This document shows positions 7,225 through 12,693 of a stretch of DNA of 12,693 nucleotides, piece after piece; position 1 is the stretch's first letter, and the number at the start of each line of letters is the position of its first letter. The translations under genes were made by a program, and so were the position numbers. Where the stretch lies: contig JAUXCK010000031.1 of assembly GCA_030618925.1 (NCBI GenBank), positions 1 through 12,693 on the forward strand, written 5' to 3'. The stretch comes from Desulfobacteraceae bacterium (lineage in GTDB: Bacteria > Desulfobacterota > Desulfobacteria > Desulfobacterales > SURF-7). Below the pieces are notes generated by a model, which worked only from the letters and a program-made list of their open reading frames with translations, was not told the origin of the DNA and ran no database searches.

Positions 7225-7233
7225 CAGTTTATA

Positions 7234-8037
7234 ATGATCCAGGAAAACGCGACCATTTTATGGAACACCAGGCTGAATTCAGATTGCTTCGGGATCGGGA
7301 TTGACTGCCGAAAGGGGTATTCAGATGCACGGCCGGGACAATTTGTCTCCCTTTATCTTTCAGACCGGTTTGATCCCCTTCTGCGCCGTCCGTTTTCCAT
7401 TCATCGGCTGATCATTGAAAACAATCGCGTCGCCGGCATTGAACTCCTCTACAAAGTGATTGGCAAATGTACAAAAAGGCTTTCAGACCTCAGGCCGGGA
7501 GAGGGTGTCAACATTCTTGGCCCCCTTGGAAACTGGTTTACAATCAACGACAAGGCCCGACGGATCGTTATGATTGCCGGCGGCATCGGCGTCGCCCCCA
7601 TGGTTTTTTTAGCACGCTTTCTTAGAGATCACAGGCCGGATTCTTCTCAGATTTCCCTCTTTTTAGGCGGAAGATCAAAAGAGGACCTGCTGTGCATTGA
7701 TGATTTTTTAACCCTCGGCATCCGCACGGAAACGTCAACTGACGATGGCAGTGCCGGGCACAAAGGCCTTGTGACTGATTTATTTGAAAAAACAGCGGCA
7801 GCTGAACAGCCGGACCTGATCTGTGCGTGCGGCCCGGTCCCCATGCTGAAATCCGTGGCCCGCATCGCTGAAAGAAAAAAAATCCCATGCCAGATATCCA
7901 TTGAAACCCTGATGGCGTGCGGCATCGGTGTGTGCCTGGGCTGCGCAACCAGACAAAAGGGTATACCGGAAAAATATCTTCACGCCTGTATTGACGGACC
8001 GGTTTTTGATACTGGTTTGATTGGTTTGATTGGTTAG
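7234..8037 (+). CDS. pyrK: Dihydroorotate dehydrogenase electron-transfer subunit PyrK
   Basis: Iron-sulfur flavoprotein that passes electrons from dihydroorotate oxidation by PyrD to NAD in pyrimidine synthesis. 267 residues. The FAD domain has RRPFSI (51-56) and GPLGNWF (96-102). The nucleotide-binding domain has AGGIGVAPM (115-123) and CGPVPML (199-205). The [2Fe-2S] site uses C229, C234, C237 and C252 in MACGIGVCLGCAT followed by YLHACIDGPVFD. The conserved protein ends near GPVFD; the last eight residues, TGLIGLIG, come from a 9-bp tandem repeat, and the TAG stop lies in repeat unit 3. The start has GGAG about nine bases upstream. PyrD, often adjacent, is not in the window; selD follows instead. 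Confidence 0.93.
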   Translation: MIQENATILWNTRLNSDCFGIGIDCRKGYSDARPGQFVSLYLSDRFDPLLRRPFSIHRLIIENNRVAGIELLYKVIGKCTKRLSDLRPGEGVNILGPLGNWFTINDKARRIVMIAGGIGVAPMVFLARFLRDHRPDSSQISLFLGGRSKEDLLCIDDFLTLGIRTETSTDDGSAGHKGLVTDLFEKTAAAEQPDLICACGPVPMLKSVARIAERKKIPCQISIETLMACGIGVCLGCATRQKGIPEKYLHACIDGPVFDTGLIGLIG

Positions 8038-8084
8038 ATTGGTTTCATTGGTTTGATTGGTTTCATTGGTTTGATTGGTTAACT
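8013..8084. repeat. Eight 9-bp tandem repeats (TGGTTTGAT) across the pyrK stop
   Basis: Eight units in perfect register: TGGTTTGAT, TGGTTTGAT, TGGTTAGAT, TGGTTTCAT, TGGTTTGAT, TGGTTTCAT, TGGTTTGAT and TGGTTAACT. The period is three codons, so in the pyrK frame the units read as G-L-I or G-F-I. Unit 3 carries the TAG stop through T-to-A, and unit 8 would supply TAA. Confidence 0.92.
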
Positions 8085-8119
8085 GTCTGAACGAAAACCT
8101 TGTTTTAGAGATTAACGCC

Positions 8120-9175
8120 ATGGCCCAAAAAAACATGACAGAAATTTCCCTCACAGAGAAAGTAAGGGCATCCGGGTGAGCGGCGAAACTTGGTCCAGGG
8201 GTCCTGGACGATGTTATCGGGAGCCTGCCGCTTAAACCCCACCCGGATCTGATCGTCGGACTGGAGGGTGTTGATGATGCCGGCGTTTTCCGGCTGAATG
8301 CTGAAACAGCGCTGATACAAACCCTTGACTTTTTCACGCCCGTGATCGATTCCCCGTTTGAATTCGGCCGCATCGCAGCCGCCAACGCCCTGAGCGATGT
8401 ATATGCCATGGGCGGAAAACCTGTCACCGCAATGAACATTGTGTGTTTTCCAAAGGATGAGATGCCGGTTTCCGTTCTCAAGGAAACCCTGGCAGGCGGG
8501 CTTGAAAAAATCTATGAGGCAGGCGCTGTTCTTGTCGGCGGCCATAGCGTCGATGATATGGAATTCAAGTACGGGCTTTCGGTAACCGGTTTGATTCACC
8601 CGGACCATGTTCTGACAAATTGTCTGTCCACAGTCGGCCATCAGCTTATTCTCACCAAACCCATCGGCACAGGTGTTATTGCCACTGCAATCAAAGGGAA
8701 AATTGCGAGCAAGGCCGCCATACGCTCACTGATAAATGTGGCATCCACTTTGAATCGTCAGGCAGCTGAGGTGATGCAGCGATTTTCCCCAAGTGCCTGC
8801 ACGGATGTGACCGGATTCGGACTGATCGGCCATCTGCTTGAAATGGCCCGGGCAGGAAAAAAGGAAATCAGGCTTGATGTCCCCTCTATTCCGTTCATCC
8901 CGGAAGCAAAAGAATACGCGATCATGGGAATGATCCCGGCCGGCGCTTATGAAAATAAAAAATTCTGCCAGACAGCCATATCTCTTGATGACTCGGTGGA
9001 TCCAGTTATGGCGGATTTAATTTTTGATCCGCAAACATCAGGCGGCCTCATCATTTCCCTGTCCCCGGAAGAATCTGTATCCTGCCTCGATGCACTAAAA
9101 GATGCCGGGGTTGATGCCGCTATTGTTGCAGAGGTTGTTGGAGATCATCCCAAAGGACATATTGATGTTATATAG
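8120..9175 (+). CDS. selD: Selenide, water dikinase containing selenocysteine (Sec20 at in-frame TGA 8177-8179)
   Basis: Makes selenophosphate, the selenium donor for selenocysteine tRNA and selenouridine, from selenide and ATP. From the ATG at 8120 the frame gives 351 residues, near the 347 of E. coli SelD, if the TGA at codon 20 is read as selenocysteine. The N-terminus is then MAQKNMTEISLTEKVRASG, Sec, AAKLGPG; Sec20 and K23 match the catalytic Cys17 and Lys20 of E. coli SelD with the same spacing. GVDDAG, TLDFFTPV and AAANALSDVYAMGG are the expected ATP and metal blocks, and the first two-thirds of the GVDDAG-TLDFF region lies upstream of the GTG at 8342 that a conventional caller would choose. 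A SECIS-like hairpin follows the TGA. The ribosome-binding site is weak (AGAG); ATG 8135 is an alternative start. Confidence 0.93.
8193..8209 (+). promoter_or_regulatory. Bacterial SECIS-like hairpin in selD
   Basis: GTCCAGG (8193-8199) pairs perfectly with CCTGGAC (8203-8209); with the last pair opened this gives a 6-bp stem and loop GGGUC. The apical loop contains the G-U pair of bases recognised by SelB in known bacterial SECIS elements, and lies about 20 bases after the TGA, within the usual range. It is within the coding sequence (LGPGVLDD). Confidence 0.75.
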
Positions 9176-9205
9176 ACGAGAGAAGGTCAAACCTGATTCA
9201 ACATT

Positions 9206-9283
9206 GAATTTTGAAGGAAGGAATCGCTTCGCTCTGTCAATTATTTAATAGATGGAGCGCAGCGACTCAACCCTTCGACATTC
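9206..9283. repeat. Imperfect palindromic intergenic element, copy 2
   Basis: Outer arms GAATTTTGAAGG (9206-9217) and CCTTCGACATTC (9272-9283) pair at 10 of 12 positions. Inner arms CGCTTCGCTC (9225-9234) and GAGCGCAGCG (9255-9264) pair with one mismatch. The core ATCGCTTCGCTCTGTCAATT (9223-9242) matches copy 1 (2657-2676) at 18 of 20 positions. It starts about 30 bases after the selD stop and is followed by TTCGATATTCGG and a GGTTCTGC doublet. Confidence 0.65.
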
Positions 9284-9354
9284 GATATTCGGTGTTCTGC
9301 GGTTCTGCGGTTCGTTTTTGAAGTATTCTGGTGTTCGTTTTTTTGTATTTTCGA

Positions 9355-9384
9355 TTGACTTGCCATGATTTTATATGGTAAAAA
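9355..9384 (+). promoter_or_regulatory. Possible promoter for the atpZIBE operon
   Basis: TTGACT (9355-9360) is followed after 18 bases by TAAAAA (9379-9384), which is preceded by an extended -10 TGG. It lies about 75 bases before atpZ, after the repeat element. Confidence 0.35.
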
Positions 9385-9458
9385 GTCTATTTTGATAATT
9401 TTGAGTCTCGGATGTATTCCAAAAGGCTCTGGAGACCTTTTACAAGACATTTTTTTTG

Positions 9459-9677
9459 ATGAACAAAGAAACCAGACAGGCCATAAAAGAACTTTCTTTT
9501 TACAGCAGTCTGGGCTTCTCAATGGTCCTTGCTATTTTTTTAGGACTGTTTGGCGGAATTTATCTGGACAAAAAATTTGACACCCTTCCGTGGCTGACAC
9601 TGATCGGCTTGGGACTGGGTATTGGGGCTGCATATAAAAACATCGCCCTTGCGATTAAAAAAAGCCGGGACCTTTGA
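9459..9677 (+). CDS. atpZ: AtpZ/AtpI-family small membrane protein of the ATP synthase operon
   Basis: A 72-residue protein with a polar start (MNKETRQAIKELSFYSSLG) and two transmembrane helices, about 17-35 and 44-62, separated by GGIYLDKKFDTLPW. The GxxLDxxxxTxPW pattern and the final KNI-K segment are typical of the AtpZ family encoded at the head of F-ATPase operons; members have been linked to divalent-cation transport and to c-ring assembly. The ATG at 9459 is preceded in frame by a TTG at 9456; the ATG is preferred. The nearest purine-rich site (GGAG, 9431-9434) is too far, so initiation appears weak. The TGA stop touches a 13-bp repeat array. Confidence 0.82.
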   Translation: MNKETRQAIKELSFYSSLGFSMVLAIFLGLFGGIYLDKKFDTLPWLTLIGLGLGIGAAYKNIALAIKKSRDL

Positions 9678-9715
9678 CCGGCAACTTGAATCGGTAACTT
9701 AGACCGGTAACTTAG
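9677..9715. repeat. Three 13-bp tandem repeats starting at the atpZ stop
   Basis: ACCGGCAACTTGA (9677-9689), ATCGGTAACTTAG (9690-9702) and ACCGGTAACTTAG (9703-9715) are consecutive units. The first base is the A of the atpZ TGA. The array fills most of the gap before atpI. Confidence 0.8.
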
Positions 9716-9745
9716 ATTAGACTAAAAAAATATAGAATTGATCCA

Positions 9746-10132
9746 ATGAATAACCAACAGCATCTGCTCAAATTTATCACATGGTTAAACTGGGTGCTTT
9801 TTGCAGCTGCCAGCATCATCGGACTGATGGTGGCATCCCACAAATTTGCGTTGGGCATTATCTTTGGCGGGATAATCGTCACCATCAATTTTCACCTCAT
9901 GGCCAACGCGCTTAAAAAAGCACTTTCTCCCGAGAATCCCTCTTCCGGAGCAGCCGTTATCGTAAAGTATTTCATCCGCTTTACCTTTAGCGGAGTCCTT
10001 ATATTCATGCTCATAAAGGGGCAGATTGTCCACCCGCTGGGCCTGGTCATTGGGCTTTCAATTGTTGTTTCCAGCATTCTCATTGCAACCATGAACGAGC
10101 TAACAAAAACTATCTTTAAGGAGGCAGTATAA
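9746..10132 (+). CDS. atpI: ATP synthase subunit I (AtpI-like)
   Basis: 128 residues with four predicted transmembrane helices at about 13-30, 35-52, 72-88 and 96-114, and a charged cytoplasmic loop (ALKKALSPENPSSG) after the second. This size, topology and place between atpZ and atpB are those of the ATP synthase I chain, a non-essential factor that helps assemble or stabilise the c-ring in some bacteria. The sequence itself is weakly conserved, so the call leans on context. Its final codons contain AAGGAGG (10118-10124), the strong ribosome-binding site of atpB, whose start lies one base after the TAA stop. Confidence 0.8.
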   Translation: MNNQQHLLKFITWLNWVLFAAASIIGLMVASHKFALGIIFGGIIVTINFHLMANALKKALSPENPSSGAAVIVKYFIRFTFSGVLIFMLIKGQIVHPLGLVIGLSIVVSSILIATMNELTKTIFKEAV

Positions 10133-10133
10133 A

Positions 10134-10820
10134 GTGCACCCGTATCTATTTCTTCCTAAACTGTTTGAACTGGTCGGTTTGGGGCATTTTGCCCAGGAAA
10201 ATCCCCACGTGATTTATTCATGGTTTGTTATCCTCTTATTGATGCTTTTGGGTTTCCTTGCAACAAAACGCATGGCACTGGTTCCCACCAAAATGCAAAA
10301 CTTTTTTGAACTTATTATATCCGGCCTGGAAGAATTCACGGTTGACATTACAGGGGAAGAAGGCAGGGCTTTTTTCCCTCTTCTGGCCACCATATTTATC
10401 TATATCCTGGTGTGCAACCTGCTCGGCCTTATACCTGGATTTTTTCCACCGACTGCTGATATTAACACAACCCTCGCCTGTGCCCTTGTTGTGTTTGTGA
10501 CAACCCATTACATCGGCATTAAATTTCATGGTGTAAAATACATTAAACATTTTCTGGGCCCGGTGTGGTGGATGATCCCTTTGATGCTGCCCCTTGAAAT
10601 CATCAGCCATCTTTCACGGGTTCTGTCATTGACCATCCGGCTTTTCGGCAATATGGCCGGCCATGAAATCGTTATCGGCATTCTTTTCCTTCTGGCCGGC
10701 GCCTTCTTTGCCCCACTGCCGATTATGGTGCTGGGTTTGCTGGTCGCTGTGATACAGGCATTTGTCTTTTTTCTTTTGGCTGTTATTTATTTTTTAGGTT
10801 CTCTGGAACATGCACATTAA
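10134..10820 (+). CDS. atpB: F-type ATP synthase Fo subunit a
   Basis: 228-residue integral membrane protein forming the ion half-channels next to the c-ring. R169 in LSLTIRLFGNMAGHE is the invariant arginine facing the c-subunit carboxylate; VIQAFVFF (206-213) is the conserved last-helix motif with Q208. LLATIFIYILVCNLLGLIPGF (83-103) and the PLEIISHLSRVLSL stretch are also family marks. The start is GTG at 10134, nine bases after AAGGAGG within atpI. The earlier half is hydrophobic from about 27, with no cleavable signal peptide. Confidence 0.96.
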   Translation: MHPYLFLPKLFELVGLGHFAQENPHVIYSWFVILLLMLLGFLATKRMALVPTKMQNFFELIISGLEEFTVDITGEEGRAFFPLLATIFIYILVCNLLGLIPGFFPPTADINTTLACALVVFVTTHYIGIKFHGVKYIKHFLGPVWWMIPLMLPLEIISHLSRVLSLTIRLFGNMAGHEIVIGILFLLAGAFFAPLPIMVLGLLVAVIQAFVFFLLAVIYFLGSLEHAH

Positions 10821-10913
10821 TCATGAACCAGGATCGACAATATTTGATGAAGTTTACTTTATAAATGGGATAATGGAAGAAGCCCAGATAACTTTTACCC
10901 AAGGAGGTCGTCA

Positions 10914-11195
10914 ATGGAAGCTGAAGCATTAAAATTTTTTGTCGCATGCGCTCTTGCTGCAGGATTTGGTATTGGAATTGCAGCATTTGGATGTGGTATT
11001 GGACAGGGACTGGGATTAAAAGGTGCTGTTGAAGGTATTGCACGGAACCCGGAGGCAGCCGGTAAAATTCAGGTTGCCATGATTCTTGGCCTTGCCTTTA
11101 TCGAATCTCTGTGTATTTACGCTCTGGTGGTTGCACTTATCCTTCTCTATGCTGCGCCAATGACAAGTACAGTGACAAAATTAATCACACACTAG
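10914..11195 (+). CDS. atpE: F-type ATP synthase Fo subunit c
   Basis: 93-residue hairpin proteolipid forming the rotor ring. Helix 1 (about 6-38) has GxGxGxxxFGxGxGxGxG packing glycines; the polar loop is ARNPEA (43-48); helix 2 (about 53-81) carries the ion-binding E64 in GLAFIESLCIYALVVALILLY. Aligned with the sodium-binding c subunit of Ilyobacter tartaricus, Q31, E64, S65 and Y69 match Q32, E65, S66 and Y70, but L66 replaces T67, so the coupling ion is uncertain. AAGGAGG (10901-10907) lies six bases before the ATG. The gene is last in the operon; b, delta and F1 subunits are not in the window. Confidence 0.97.
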   Translation: MEAEALKFFVACALAAGFGIGIAAFGCGIGQGLGLKGAVEGIARNPEAAGKIQVAMILGLAFIESLCIYALVVALILLYAAPMTSTVTKLITH

Positions 11196-11212
11196 CACAA
11201 GCGGCTAAATGC

Positions 11213-11252
11213 TAAAAAAAAGGGCTGTGTCTTTTTTGACACAGCCTTTTTT
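11213..11252. terminator. Rho-independent terminator after atpE
   Basis: GGCTGTGTC (11223-11231), loop TTTTTT, GACACAGCC (11238-11246), then six T (11247-11252); an A run at 11213-11221 makes it potentially bidirectional. It lies 28 bases after the atpE stop. Confidence 0.93.
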
Positions 11253-11303
11253 ATTCGATCAAACATTATTTCCCGTAAGGGCAAGCTCTAAACCTGCCCT
11301 GAG

Positions 11304-11338
11304 AAAACCGGCAGCACACTCACTGCGCTGCCGGTTTT
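11304..11338. terminator. Bidirectional terminator between atpE and etfA
   Basis: AAAACCGGCAGC (11304-11315) pairs perfectly with GCTGCCGGTTTT (11327-11338) around an 11-base loop. It lies 18 bases past the etfA stop on the minus strand and serves etfBA; on the plus strand it backs up the first terminator. Confidence 0.88.
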
Positions 11339-11356
11339 TAATTCAGTCACACCTCG

Positions 11357-12325
11357 CTACAATTCTTTAATCTTTTCCGTAAGCTCGGGCATGAACTCGA
11401 GGATATCTGTAATAATCCCCACATCAGCCACCTGAAAAACCGGTGCCTTGGCATTTTTATTAACTGCAACAATGAAAGGGGACCCCTTGATCCCGCCCAG
11501 ATGCTGGAAAGAACCGCTGATACCCATTGCCATATAGACCTTTGGTTTTACGGTTTGGCCGGACGTACCCACCTGACGGGACTTCTCCATCCACTTGGCA
11601 TCAACAATAGGCCTGGAACAAGACACATCCGCCCCCATGGCATCAGCCAGTTCCTGGGCAATCTCGATATTATCCTCATCTTCTATTCCGCGTCCAACGG
11701 AAACCAGAACTTCAGATTTTGTGATGTCAACATCACCCGCTTCAGCCTCAACGATTTCCAGGAAAGTACGGGAAACAATCAGATCCCCGGCATCACCTGA
11801 TTTATCGACCACCTGGCCTGCGGCCGATTTGCTCTCGTCCGGCTGGTTAACACCAGGCCTGATATTAAGAACAGCACCTGCTGAAGCATCACACTCAACA
11901 TGGGTGCTGACCATACCGGCAAATTCCTGACGGACCAGTTTGAGCGTCGAGCCGTCAAGTCCCTCAATGTCAGCCACATCTGCTGCAAAAGAAGAATCAA
12001 GTTTAATTGAAAGACCAGGTCCGAGATCCATGCCGAATGTATCGTGGGGAAGAAGAAGGATACAGTCCGCCGGCAGAATATTGACCAGCACCTTCCTGAC
12101 CGCTTCCGCGTTGGGGTAGGCAATGGCCTCATTATCAATCTTCCAGACTTCGCCATAAGAAGCCGCCATGTCGTTGCATACAGCATCCAGATCAGCCCCT
12201 GCCCCGGTAACCACTGCAGTTACGGACGCGCCCGCATCAATTTTCTTAGCAGCAGCGACCAGCTCCAGTGCTGTATCATCGGCGACGCCACCTTTATGTG
12301 TAATATATGCAAAAATTTGAGCCAT
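11357..12325 (-). CDS. etfA: Electron transfer flavoprotein alpha subunit
   Basis: 322-residue FAD-binding subunit of the ETF heterodimer that takes electrons from acyl-CoA and other dehydrogenases. The N-terminal domain (MAQIFAYITHKGG to about 190) includes HDTFGMDLGPGLSIKL. The C-terminal FAD domain shows GRGIEDEDNI (211-220), S237-R238-P239, QVGTSGQTVKP (251-261), GISGSFQHLGGI (268-279), IVAVNKNAKAPVF (285-297) and ADVGIITDI (300-308), all expected FAD contacts, so it looks intact and functional. The ATG at 12325 forms TAATG with the etfB stop, and AGGAGG lies nine bases upstream within the end of etfB. The order etfB-etfA is usual. A terminator follows. Confidence 0.96.
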   Translation of the reverse strand: MAQIFAYITHKGGVADDTALELVAAAKKIDAGASVTAVVTGAGADLDAVCNDMAASYGEVWKIDNEAIAYPNAEAVRKVLVNILPADCILLLPHDTFGMDLGPGLSIKLDSSFAADVADIEGLDGSTLKLVRQEFAGMVSTHVECDASAGAVLNIRPGVNQPDESKSAAGQVVDKSGDAGDLIVSRTFLEIVEAEAGDVDITKSEVLVSVGRGIEDEDNIEIAQELADAMGADVSCSRPIVDAKWMEKSRQVGTSGQTVKPKVYMAMGISGSFQHLGGIKGSPFIVAVNKNAKAPVFQVADVGIITDILEFMPELTEKIKEL

Positions 12326-12657
12326 TATTTTAATCCTCCTTGGGCTTTTAAGAGTTCAATCAGTTTGTCTATGATTTCCTCAGTGCTTCCTTCCAGTATC
12401 TCGGCGCCTTCACCAAGATCAGGCACGAAATAATCCATCCGTTTGACTTTTGCACCTGCTGAACCCACCGAGTCCGGAGAGACACCCAGATCTGATGCGG
12501 TCTGAACCGGGATTTCGACAGACGCAACTTTTCTGATTCCGCGAATGCCGACATAGCGGGGCTCGTTGATACCGGTCTGAATTGACAATACACAAGGCAT
12601 CTGGATTTCATTCATTTCCACGTTACCGCCTTCGATCTCCCGACCCACCAGAACTTC
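12325..12657 (-). CDS. etfB: Electron transfer flavoprotein beta subunit, C-terminal part; upstream in-frame TAG
   Basis: The C-terminal part of EtfB (the AMP-binding partner of EtfA), beginning EVLVGREIEGGNVEMNE and containing LSIQTGINEPRYVGIRGIRKV, the conserved beta-subunit block. A full EtfB has about 250-260 residues, so roughly 150 are absent. Reading upstream, TAG interrupts the frame at 12660-12658, and the 11 codons beyond it (LLMETFMNQIW) do not resemble EtfB. A GTG at 12648 could start a 107-residue product, but no ribosome-binding site supports it. Possible explanations are a gene broken by insertion or deletion, a sequencing or assembly error near a contig end, or a real stop. 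The TAA stop couples to etfA (TAATG). Confidence 0.7.
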   Translation of the reverse strand, partial: EVLVGREIEGGNVEMNEIQMPCVLSIQTGINEPRYVGIRGIRKVASVEIPVQTASDLGVSPDSVGSAGAKVKRMDYFVPDLGEGAEILEGSTEEIIDKLIELLKAQGGLK

Positions 12658-12693
12658 CTACCAAATCTGGTTCATAAATGTTTCCATAAGCAA

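Noticed and set aside
7780..8481. 233-codon minus-strand frame with NQTNETNQTN peptide repeats
   Set aside because: It lies opposite pyrK, the 9-bp array and selD; the peptide repeat is only the translated 9-mer.
8105..8641. 178-codon minus-strand frame
   Set aside because: It lies opposite selD, whose plus-strand frame has clear family motifs.
8342..9175. SelD starting at GTG 8342
   Set aside because: It would lack the catalytic residue and the GVDDAG and TLDFFTPV motifs that lie in frame upstream, after the TGA.
9459..11195. N-type (atpDCQRBEFAG) ATPase operon
   Set aside because: The order and the atpZ/atpI pair fit a split conventional F-type Fo operon; atpQ and atpR and the beta-epsilon head are absent.
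12658..12660. TAG in etfB as a pyrrolysine codon
   Set aside because: EtfB is not a pyrrolysine protein, the upstream codons do not match EtfB, and atpE and pyrK use TAG as an ordinary stop.

Overview
The window looks like part of a chromosome from a sulfate-reducing deltaproteobacterium (Desulfobacterota, probably Desulfobacterales). This is judged from the style of the EtfA/EtfB proteins, a selenocysteine-containing SelD, a split F-type ATP synthase operon whose Fo part is atpZ-atpI-atpB-atpE, and a lexA-imuB-dnaE2 mutagenesis cassette. The placement is inference from protein character, not from a search.

Layout. (1) Positions 1-3386, minus strand: an SOS mutagenesis operon read right to left. 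It runs lexA, a 63-codon remnant of a DUF72 gene, an ImuB-like Y-family polymerase, then the N-terminal 392 codons of an error-prone DnaE2-type polymerase that leaves the window at position 1. The last three are joined by TGATG and ATGA junctions. (2) Positions 3387-3710: a divergent intergenic region with a strong sigma70-like promoter whose spacer is a palindrome. (3) Positions 3711-6973, plus strand: a large membrane-anchored protein-kinase-like protein of atypical architecture, overlapping by ATGA with pgeF (YfiH, laccase domain). (4) Positions 7234-9175, plus strand: pyrK (iron-sulfur/FAD subunit of dihydroorotate dehydrogenase) and selD. SelD is read through an in-frame TGA at 8177-8179 (selenocysteine 20), followed at once by a SECIS-like hairpin; a conventional gene call would begin at the GTG at 8342 and lose 74 residues, including the catalytic one. 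(5) Positions 9459-11195, plus strand: the Fo genes atpZ, atpI, atpB and atpE, closed by a strong terminator. (6) Positions 11304-12657, minus strand: a second, bidirectional terminator, then etfA and the C-terminal part of etfB, which has an in-frame TAG 36 bases from the window edge.

The most unusual property of the window is its intergenic DNA. Several gaps hold a different short tandem repeat (unit 6, 9, 13 or 19 bp, or the TTCGAYATTCG type), and several arrays start at or inside the stop codon of the preceding gene. Examples are the lexA stop inside a 19-bp direct repeat, the pyrK stop inside unit 3 of an eight-unit 9-bp array that also encodes the PyrK tail, and the atpZ stop touching a 13-bp array. 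Two gaps (2640-2720 and 9206-9283) carry related imperfect palindromes with a shared 20-bp core, and one of them abuts the truncated DUF72 gene.

Functionally the window joins DNA-damage tolerance, nucleotide and selenium metabolism, ATP synthesis and flavin electron transfer. These are core functions of an anaerobe, with an uncharacterised kinase-like gene between them.
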